A model generated the notes under the pieces. The model saw only the letters and a list, made by a program, of their open reading frames with translations. It was not told where the DNA came from and searched no databases. Positions 55,523-64,000 of a stretch of DNA of 64,000 nucleotides are shown piece by piece (position 1 is the first letter of the stretch; each line of letters opens with the position of its first letter). The translations under genes and the position numbers were made by a program. The DNA comes from Sepiola atlantica (Eukaryota; Mollusca; Cephalopoda; Sepiida; Sepiolidae), in assembly GCA_963556195.1 (NCBI GenBank), contig OY744519.1, forward strand, positions 103,169,000-103,232,999, written 5' to 3'.

Positions 55523-56968
55523 GATAATGGGCATTGGCTTTTTCTGGAATTTGAGTGACAATAAGCCCCATCAGAATTATAATACTCTCTGCGCCCTTCT
55601 AGTGGAGGTCTTTTTTATGGAAGTCGCTCAAGACAAAGCATGAACCTACTTGATGTAAGGAGCTAATCATAATTATGAAAACGGCGAAGAAGGTAGAATC
55701 ACTTCAAGACAAACCGAGACTGAAAGAGACCCCATCACCAGCGTTCAATCCCCTGGACTCCAAACAGGCTTGCCAAAAAGTAAGCCTTTCAAGAGCCCAA
55801 TAGAGAAGGAAGAGATTGCAAGGTTGTCTGACAATAAAGTTTGCCCCTAAAAGTCTGGTGCTCTCTCTCCTTGATCTTTCCATCTTCCCTAACCCTTCAT
55901 GACTAATATCTGTGGCTGCAGCCGATGTTAGTTATTGGAGGGCGGGGGCTTGTCGAATTATGTTGTTTTTTTTAGTAATGTTTTTTTCATATCTACACTG
56001 GCAATTTCAATTCTCTGATTATGTGGATTGGTTTCCGCACTTGAGGATTTAAAAAATTATTTCAGCTTTTTTCTCGGTTTTCGGAACTGTTCCTAGTCCG
56101 CCTACTATCAATGGTATTACAGTGTTCTTCATGTTCCATATTCTATCCAGCTCTCTGGTATGTTCCGTGTATTTGCTTAGTTTTTCTACCTCCTTTATTT
56201 TCACTCTATGAACTGCTAAGACGGCAAAATCAAATATTTGTTCGATTTTTTTGTGGCGCAAAAATGCCAGTCAAGAGTCTTGTAGCTTTGTATGGCTGTG
56301 GAGATATCTTGGATTGATCTGTGTTTCTTGTTCTCAAAAACTTTGCTTTTATAGACATCTCTGTAGAAAGTTCTAGATTTTACTTTTCTTTTAGGGTGCA
56401 GCATTTGATTGATCAGTACTGTGTGTAGGTGGTAAAGTCGCACATGCGAACTTCATTTGACTTCTCATCCTCGATGTGAAGACAATTCAAACTGCTAGTT
56501 ATATCAAGCAAAAAATAAGTGCAACCAACCTATGATAGAGAGTTTTGTTTACTTACATACTATTTCCTCTTCTATATTAGTCATCTCAGAATAAAAGACA
56601 TAAATGTCGTTTATTTAATTTCTGCTATTCTATGCAGCATTATGGATTTTAATTATTTTTTAAATTTTATTTTAAACGAGAAAAAATAATAAAGAAATTT
56701 TAAAAATTGAAGGATTTTGCAAAAGTTTGGGCAGCATCTCTCTGTTAAATATCCAGGTCATTTGAATATCCTGGCTGAAGATTCTGGTCGTGTTTATCAG
56801 CTTTTCCAGTTTCCTTTTGCAAATAGCTTCAGGTCATCCATATACATGGGATGATTTATTCTTTGTTCTGTGTCTGTAAACTTGTATTCGGCATCACATT
56901 TCCTGAGTATGTTGTTGAGTGATATAATGGCTATGATAAACAATAGTGGTGATAGAGAGTCTCCCTGT
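55523..56968 (-). mobile_element. LINE copy b of the array, main part with RT
   Basis: RT on the - strand near 56975-56770: 'SLSPLLFIIAIISLNNILRK', then 'YMDDLKLFAK' with the active-site YMDD intact. C-terminal 'RVKIKEVEKLSKYTEHTREL' and 'NTVIPLIVGGLGTVPK' lie at 56049-56261. The 3' UTR fills 56040-55523 and continues at 50612-50404 beyond gypsy 2. The 'VIPxVxGxLGTVPK' end is one I associate with R2/R4-type LINEs that carry a restriction-like endonuclease, but that domain itself is not clearly seen. Confidence 0.75.
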
Positions 56969-57117
56969 ATTATTATTATTATTATTTTTTTTTTTTTTTG
57001 TACTCACTAGAAGTTATCACACAAGTCATCATTAGTGATTGCTCATTGATAATAACCGGTGGTGTTCCCTGAAGTCTGAGTGACAACAAGCCTCCCCAGG
57101 CTTGTTGTCACTCAGAT
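56969..57117 (-). mobile_element. LINE 3'-end copy a of the array with 5' inversion
   Basis: On the - strand it reads GACTTCAGGGAACACCACCG, AATCACTAATGATGACTTGT, AACTTCTAGTGAGTAC, then an A-run and (AAT)n at 56969-56998. Its 5' end carries a 19-bp inverted duplication (57075-57116). An (ATT)n block at 57117-57146 precedes it. Confidence 0.7.
57075..57116. repeat. Perfect 19-bp inverted repeat with 4-nt loop
   Basis: Arms TCTGAGTGACAACAAGCCT and its exact complement around CCCC. It lies at the 5' truncation point of LINE copy a. Confidence 0.95.
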
Positions 57118-57146
57118 TATTATTATTATGATTATTATTATTAGTA

Positions 57147-58847
57147 TTTTACATATCTTTGTTCTGACCTGTCTCCATTCCCCTCTCGTCGCCGTCTATC
57201 CTCTCACTTACTTTCCAATAGCCCTCCTTCCCTTCTCCCATAACGTTACAGAGTGTCATCAAACAATGTTCAAACCTCTTATGACTTTCTCCATTTCTGC
57301 TGTCTCTTCTTACTATTATTTAGCATTGAATGCGACTAGGTGAAAGAAGCAGATTTGCAAGTCATTTTACCGGCCGCCGTTGCCGATCGCAGACAAATCC
57401 ATCAATCACCCCCCCCCCCCACGCCCTCTTCTCATCCCTCACCTCCCCCCACCCCCATCCACGTCTTGTATGTACGCAGTGTTTTATCACGTCGTGTACA
57501 GCCGTATGAATTAGAATTTGAATGCATCAGTTTGACTCTGGACGTAGTTGTATGTTGGAATTGTCGGACCAAGGGTCAAACATGGCCACGTGTGAAGAGA
57601 AGTCGTCGAAGAACCAACATTTGACAAGGTAAATGTTTTGACTTTTTAAAAAATTTTACTTCAGCGTAAAGTCTCAGAAGTCAAGGGTCCTCTTCCTGGG
57701 GCTAATACTTGAGACGTATATGAGATACATAGATATCCAAGTGTTCAACTAAAGTTCTCCCTTACCTCTCAAACATTGGGTTAGTAAAAAAGTGAAGAAC
57801 ATTAATTTTCCTCTCCCTAATTGACCAGTTAACCATGTTATAGTATGTCTTTCTTGTGGTTTCTTGGTCTTACTGTATTCCAGGACAAGAATTCATCTAG
57901 TCTGGTGGAGTATCCAACTAAGTGCTGTTACTTGAGGCAACAGCACTAGGAGAAGGTGCACCATTCCTCATATGAGCCAGTGTATAGCTGCGTTGAGATC
58001 TTATCTGGGCTTCGAATACTATGTTCTTTTGAATATTTGGTCATGGTTTACTTGCCGGGTAAAGTATTCTCATGTTAGGTTGTCCTGACAAACCCTTATA
58101 CAGAGAGATCGAAGACACTCAAGGATGGTGTCTAGTAGGTAATTCATGTATATTCGTATGTGCGTGCACACATATACACACGCATAGACACACAGGCACA
58201 ATGTGTTTATGTGATTGTATATATATCGGCGTTCGGCGAGACACGCAACTTATACGTGCGTGTATATGTGTGGTCAATAAAATAACAGTTTAGTTAACAG
58301 TTGAGAAATCGTAAATAAAAATACAACAAATAACTTATACCAAACGCAGTAGAATTTAATTATCTACCGACCTATATACTTATACTGAAATTGTAAGTTT
58401 TTTCTTTCAAAATTTGTTTTCGATGTTCGTGTGGCTTATTGTCACACTAAAACCAAAATGGCTGATCACATGACCCCTTTAGTCAAATTCATGCTGAAAA
58501 AATAGTAACAAAATTACTTATCCAACAGTAGCCCTAAGTCTGATTAGCAAGCTCCTCATCAAAAAAAACCCTCGTAAAACCACACTTAATGACCTAAAGT
58601 TAGCAAGGTAAAGCCATGTTGTTTTTCGTGTCTCTTATCGACACAGGATCACAGAAATCAAATTTTGAATTAACAACAAAAAATTAAACTTGCAGTTTCC
58701 ACACTTTAAAAGTATACAGGTCGATAAAAAGTATTATTCTACTTCGTTTGTTATAAATTATTTGTTGGTTTTATGTTTTCTTTATGATTTCTCGACTGTT
58801 ATTTTACCGTGTGATCTCCGAGGTATTTGCCTCCCGACGAGGGCAAA
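57147..58847. other. Non-coding stretch, nothing recognised
   Basis: A C-run near 57409-57420 and CA/CACA words near 58165-58200. Small frames (57340-57624, 58072-58293) show no domain. No gene supported. Confidence 0.4.
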
Positions 58848-58992
58848 GTCAGACACAGAGTCTATTTTTAATGTAGGGAAAATCCAGCTGCCCCAAAAGG
58901 GTCACTCTGGATTGGGACAAAAACAAAAATTCCCTCAGTCTAGAAGGATCACTCCTTCATCGACCGATGGCAGAATAGATACTACACTTTGA
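58848..58992 (+). repeat. DR1 dispersed repeat, copy
   Basis: AATGTAGGGAAAATCCAGCT, GGGTCACTCTGGATTGGGAC, CCCTCAGTCTAGAAGGATCA and AATAGATACTACACTTTGAT. Confidence 0.75.
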
Positions 58993-59023
58993 TTCCAGCC
59001 CGAATGCCAAGAAGTTAGACACA

Positions 59024-59165
59024 AGGTATGTTTTTAATGCATAGAATCTCCCCCTCCCAAATTAAATAAAGAGACACATTGGACAGGAAAAATAAAAATT
59101 GCCTCAGTTTAGAAGAGTTTCTCCTTCTCAGACTGAGGACTGAACAGATACTACGCTTTGAGTTA
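59024..59165 (+). repeat. DR1 dispersed repeat, adjacent copy
   Basis: Head-to-tail after the previous copy: ACACAAGGTATGTTTTTAAT, TGCCTCAGTTTAGAAGAGTT, ACTGAACAGATACTACGCTT. It shares only the longer core, with a different middle. Confidence 0.7.
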
Positions 59166-59227
59166 TTTATTTGCAAAAAATGGTAAGTAGATTTTACATA
59201 TTAGGTACAAGACCCTCAAAAGTGTGG

Positions 59228-59575
59228 GGAGTCGTTGATATTCTGTATATATAGTGCCGATAAACGATTAAGAGAGAACTTTTTGACTGCCTAATTAGCA
59301 TAACTATTTTTTAAACCGTTGATAATTAATTAACACTTGGTATTATTAATTTGAAATTGCATTGGTTTATGTTTGCTATCTATATGCAATAGTTTCGTCC
59401 ATATTAACAGTAATTACTTAAAGTTAATAAATAAATCAGAAAAATAACTAAAACACCTTATGTTTAAACAACCAGCGCTCGCTCACGACCTTACCGTAGG
59501 TCGAGCGAGGCATAAGCGAGAATAGAAAGGGGAAGGGAGAGAGTGTGTTTGTCTCACTCGCTTTCTATCTGATTC
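59228..59575 (+). repeat. Duplicated block X, copy 1
   Basis: GATATTCTGTATATATAGTG, GCATAACTATTTTTTAAACC, GCATTGGTTTATGTTTGCTA and AAAACACCTTATGTTTAAAC all recur in order in 61183-61492. Its end, GCTCGCTCACGACCTTACCG then TAGGTCGAGCGAG, is a partial inverted repeat. Confidence 0.8.
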
Positions 59576-59802
59576 GTTTCTATCGCCCTTTTTTTTCAGT
59601 TTTTACATTTTCTCTGAAAAATAAATAATTTTTTTTATTAGTTAAGTTAATGCCTTTATTGTAAAGTTTAACAACAAACTTATTGTTTAATGTTTACAAA
59701 GACTTTATCACTATTCTGATTGACAAATTAAAACAATAGTTTAGTAGCACTGTGATCTGTCCCAATTACGAAAAGTATTGATTCGTATTTTGGCATGATT
59801 GT

Positions 59803-60160
59803 AGATTAACATCCTCCGCAAAATTGCCCCAATCCATCTCAAAAGTATTCTACCTTTTTTAGGCGATCACGCGTGAACACTCTTTAAAAACTTCACAGAA
59901 AGATGAAAAGAAAAAGAAAGTACTAGTTTTGGAATTTAAAGTGAGGGGAATTTTTTGTATATAAATTTAATGTAAAATGATCCCCATTTTTGGAGCCAGT
60001 TTTAAGGCAGTTAACTAAATTATTTTTTCTATGGGAGTTAAATCCGCCGCTTTTTTTTGGGGGGGGGCGGGGAGGGTAGGTACTTTTTAGACGATTACAT
60101 GTCGTTTTATGACCTTACCACTCGGACTTAGGGTTAGTAGTAAAAACTTTTGCTAAGTTC
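59803..60160 (+). repeat. Duplicated block Y, copy 1
   Basis: ATTCTACCTTTTTTAGGCGA, TAAATTTAATGTAAAATGAT and GGCAGTTAACTAAATTATTT match the copy at 60597-60930. G-run near 60059-60075. Confidence 0.75.
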
Positions 60161-60204
60161 CTTAAAAGGATAGAATGGCCCGGAAATTGGGAACATAGTT
60201 CGTT

Positions 60205-60208
<4 letters not shown>

Positions 60209-60261
<53 letters not shown>
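60209..60261. repeat. (TA)n microsatellite
   Basis: About 26 TA units. Confidence 0.95.
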
Positions 60262-60263
<2 letters not shown>

Positions 60264-60596
60264 ACTGGCCCTTCACTAAATTCTAAAACATTTGTTTTTC
60301 TTTATCTCCATTTTCCACGGTGTTAACACGCAATCGTCTAAAAAAAGCAGAATGTCATTTGTTTGGGGGTGGAGGTATATCGGAGGGTATTAATCTACAA
60401 ATTTACTCATATTTAATTTTTTTAAAATCTTATACATTTTTTTTAACTATACGTCCCTTTTTTATTTAAATTTTAAGCAATTGATTTTAGTTGTTTACTT
60501 TTCCGGTGAAAACTGAATAAAAATAAATAAAATTATCTAACTAATTAAATACCTTATTTTTATGGTATAAATAAAAATATTAAAAGTTTGGATATT

Positions 60597-60930
60597 ATTG
60601 TAGATGAACACCCATCTCCTGATAAAATGAGATTCTACTTTTTTAGGCGATTACGTGTGAATACCCTTAAAAACTGGCGGAAAGAGAAACAACAATAACT
60701 ATTTTAGAATTTAGACTGAAGGATTAGTTTCGCAAATAAACTTAACGTAAAATGATCCTCCATTTTCGAGCCATTCTAGGGTTTTATGGCAGTTAACCAT
60801 TTTTTGCCATTGGAGATAAATTCTGGACGTTATTGTTTTGGGGCGATTGCCAGTCGAATTTAGGATTAGTGTTAAAAATATATTAGTTAACCGCCCTAAT
60901 AATTTAGAATAACCGTAAAAAGAAGAATAT
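60597..60930 (+). repeat. Duplicated block Y, copy 2
   Basis: ATTCTACTTTTTTAGGCGAT, AACTTAACGTAAAATGATCC and GGCAGTTAACCATTTTTTGC parallel 59803-60160. Confidence 0.75.
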
Positions 60931-61182
60931 CATTTTTAGGGGGGGGGGGGTAATTTAGCTGAATATGTTAATCTACACATTTACCAAAATTTGTTGTTAA
61001 AATTTTGGAATTCTCGGAGTAAAACTTTTTTTGTAATTAACGGCCTGTCATCCCATTTAATTGCTGCTCGGAGGGCAGATAGGTTTTCCTAGTAAATAAA
61101 TAAATGCAAAAGTTTTTTCATTTATCACTCCTATATAATCAAAACAGGTTACTGCTATTTAAATCAATAATATAAAATAAGA

Positions 61183-61492
61183 TCTTGATATTCTGTATAT
61201 ATAATGCATAACTATTTTTTAAACCGTTCATAATTAATTAATGTTTTGGATTATTAATTTGGAATTGCATTGGCTTATGTTTGCTATCTATATCATATTA
61301 ACAGTAATTGATTTAAGTTGAATGAATCGGAAAAAAATGACTAAAACACCTTAAAGTTAAACTATCTGCACTCGCTGCAACCTTTCTGAAGGTCGTGCTC
61401 ACCACGAACAAGGGGTAACTGAGAAGAGAAAGGGGAGGAGGAGCGAGAGTGTGGCTGTTTCGCTTATTCCAATACTAAGACTGTTGATTCTT
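61183..61492 (+). repeat. Duplicated block X, copy 2
   Basis: Parallels 59228-59575; ends GAAAGGGGAGGAGGAGCGAG, AGTGTGGCTGTTTCGCTTAT. Confidence 0.8.
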
Positions 61493-61610
61493 TAGAGATA
61501 TTTTGATATTACGGATACAAATAAATGATAAAAAGAGTGGTTTGGCATATTTTCATTTTTTTATAATAATTTGTATTTTTATATCAATACAAAATAATGA
61601 ACGTGATTAT

Positions 61611-61735
<125 letters not shown>

Positions 61736-62225
61736 ATTATTTATAAATAATATTTCCAAAATATTTTCAAAATATATATATAAGAGAATAAATGATGAGA
61801 ATAAAAATTGGATAAAATACAATATTTATTAAATCATCAGTTAGTTCAAAAAAAGGATATAAAAACTTTTTACTTATCAAGATAGGATATAATTTAAAGA
61901 TGAAATTGTATCTTTATTTATCCTCTTATATATACATATATATAAATATATATATATGAGAGAGAGAGAGCGAGAGAGAGGGGGGGATATTGAAATAATG
62001 AAACAAAAGTGAAGTTAGATACTTTACAAGTTTATTATAATCATCAGGTGTTTAAACAAATAATAAAATAAAATATGAGAATGCCCTTTAATCCATAGAT
62101 TTTCAAAGAATTTACTCTCATCCTCAGAAAGAAAAAACAATAATTTGCTAATTATTGGTAAGTATTAATTTGAAAAATTTGCAACATAATTTTAAGTTAT
62201 GCTTAAACCAACAATACTCTAAAAA
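61736..62225. other. Possible Penelope-like terminal segments
   Basis: AAATCATCAGTTAGTTCAAA at 61831 and ATAATCATCAGGTGTTTAAA at 62036, each following a TATTTATTAA/TTTATTAT-type tract, resemble the short terminal repeats of Penelope-like elements. A (TA)n(GA)n run lies at 61926-61981. Weak evidence. Confidence 0.35.
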
Positions 62226-62228
62226 GTG

Positions 62229-63134
<906 letters not shown>

Positions 63135-63135
63135 A

Positions 63136-63206
<71 letters not shown>
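63135..63206. repeat. (TA)n microsatellite
   Basis: GTGTGTATA, then about 34 TA units. Confidence 0.95.
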
Positions 63207-63210
<4 letters not shown>

Positions 63211-63259
63211 AAAAATAAAAATGGAATAAAGGATAAGCAAATCAACAACTAGCAAAAAT

Positions 63260-63975
63260 AAACTAAAAAACACATATTGAATAGTCCTACCAAAATATTT
63301 CGCTTGTTAAAATACAATCATCATCAATTGGTAGCTGAACTTTAATTAAAAACAGAAAAGTTTTCAAATTTATACAAAGAACGCAATTTGGGGAAAAATA
63401 GTCACGTGTAATAAACAGTAGAAAGGGAGAAAGAAAGAAATGTTAAAAAAGAAAAAGAAAAAGAAAGAAAAAAAATCAGCAGTTGCCATATAAACGCCGA
63501 TCGGAAACGCTGTAAGTTAAATAAGTGGGAAGGAAGATTAGTAGTAATTTAAAATGAATGACAGCAAGGAATTAAACCAATAAGGAGGAGGAGGAGGCGG
63601 AGGTGGAGGAGGAAGACGGACTCATAGTAGTAGAAGTTATTTGTTATCATATTGGTTTAGGTTCATTTCGATTAGAATCGATCTGGCAGAAGATGTAGAA
63701 ATATTATAGAATCCTGGTCTTTGAATAATTGTGTTATTATGACGTAGGATTAAACACGATTCTATGAGACGACGGAGTTTAGTGTTGTGGATATGTTTTA
63801 TTAAAATCGCCCTCTGTGTATTGAAGTGATGACCAAAAGATATCATGTGGGTACATAATGCGTTTGAGGTGTCACAGTTTTTTATAGCACGATTGTGTTC
63901 ATAAATTTGTTTATTTAACTGACGTTGTGTCTCGCCAAAATATATTTTTCTGCAATCGGCGCATGGTATAGAATA
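63260..63975 (-). mobile_element. Penelope-like retroelement, 3' end
   Basis: The GIY-YIG endonuclease end of the protein is followed on the - strand by a G/T-poor 3' UTR and, near 63300-63340, CTACCAATTGATGATGATTG, TATTTTAACAAGCGAAATAT, a word typical of Penelope-like terminal segments. The element continues off the right edge, beyond the (TA)n at 63973-64000. Confidence 0.8.
63637..63972 (-). CDS. Penelope-like element GIY-YIG endonuclease domain (partial)
   Basis: On the - strand, one open frame runs from the TA-repeat at the window edge to a stop near 63637. It contains 'IPCADCRKIYFGETQRQLNK' (CxxC and the Y-x-G-E-T core of the YIG half), 'HNRAIKNCDTSNALCTH', 'GHHFNTQRAILIKHI' and 'RRLIESCLILRHNNTIIQRP' (conserved Glu). 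This C-terminal nuclease nicks DNA for target-primed reverse transcription. The frame has no stop through the domain, so this copy may be young. The RT lies outside the window; the last ~28 bases of the window are (TA)n, which may interrupt it. Confidence 0.85.
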   Translation of the reverse strand, partial: SIPCADCRKIYFGETQRQLNKQIYEHNRAIKNCDTSNALCTHMISFGHHFNTQRAILIKHIHNTKLRRLIESCLILRHNNTIIQRPGFYNISTSSARSILIEMNLNQYDNK

Positions 63976-64000
63976 TATATATATATATATATATATATAT
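63973..64000. repeat. (TA)n microsatellite at window edge
   Basis: At least 14 TA units, cut by the end of the window. Confidence 0.9.

Overview
This is animal (metazoan) nuclear DNA: AT-rich, intron-bearing and almost wholly made of transposable elements. It has no operons, ribosome-binding sites or CRISPR. Some repeats resemble ones I associate with cephalopod and other molluscan genomes. Examples are a LINE 3' end running into an ATCATCATC stretch followed by 'GTTTAACATCAG...CATGCTGGCAT' (23815-23870), and 'TGGATGCCCTTCCTATCACC' (14175-14194). I therefore read the window as a lophotrochozoan, most likely a mollusc and possibly a cephalopod. That is inference from repeat style, not from a diagnostic gene.

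The only convincing host gene is the 3' end of a multi-pass membrane protein on the + strand. Its three exons (5004-5158, 8068-8185, 15625-15876) have matching splice phases, GT/AG sites, one predicted membrane segment each, a stop codon and a downstream AATAAA. I could not identify the family. Its introns hold a 5S rRNA-derived sequence, two TIR miniature elements, several LINE 3' ends, a decayed mariner and a hAT-like MITE. A second, weaker host-like signal is a duplicated exon-like block on the - strand (22636-22780 and 23072-23185).

Layout of the rest. 690-4112: decayed I/Nimb-like LINE with endonuclease, RT and RNase H; a second truncated copy lies at 10580-11095. 16.5-21 kb: mariner-type remnants. 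21.2-22.1 and 23.8-24.8 kb: LINE 3' ends. 27555-29293: a hAT element with an exact 8-bp target duplication. 30.8-31.8 kb: Ty3/gypsy integrase. 33985-34659: a foldback element. 36.9-37.8 kb: BEL/Pao remnant. 38540-43441: a structurally complete Ty3/gypsy element (196-bp LTRs, 5-bp target duplication) nested inside an older gypsy-like element (38356-45658). 48425-49365: a mariner. 49.5-57.1 kb: a head-to-tail array of 5'-truncated LINE copies with (ATT)n tails, possibly R4/Dong-like, split by a second gypsy element (50613-55522). 57-64 kb: dispersed and duplicated non-coding repeats, long microsatellites, and the GIY-YIG endonuclease end of a Penelope-like element running off the window.

The elements do not form a pathway. 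The window is an insertion record: the nesting order gives relative ages. I see no clear new biochemical system. The most unusual items are the LINE array with simple-repeat spacers, the LTR of the second gypsy that extends over its own primer-binding-like sequence, the recurring 32-bp hairpin tail, and the in-frame 69-bp tandem repeat.
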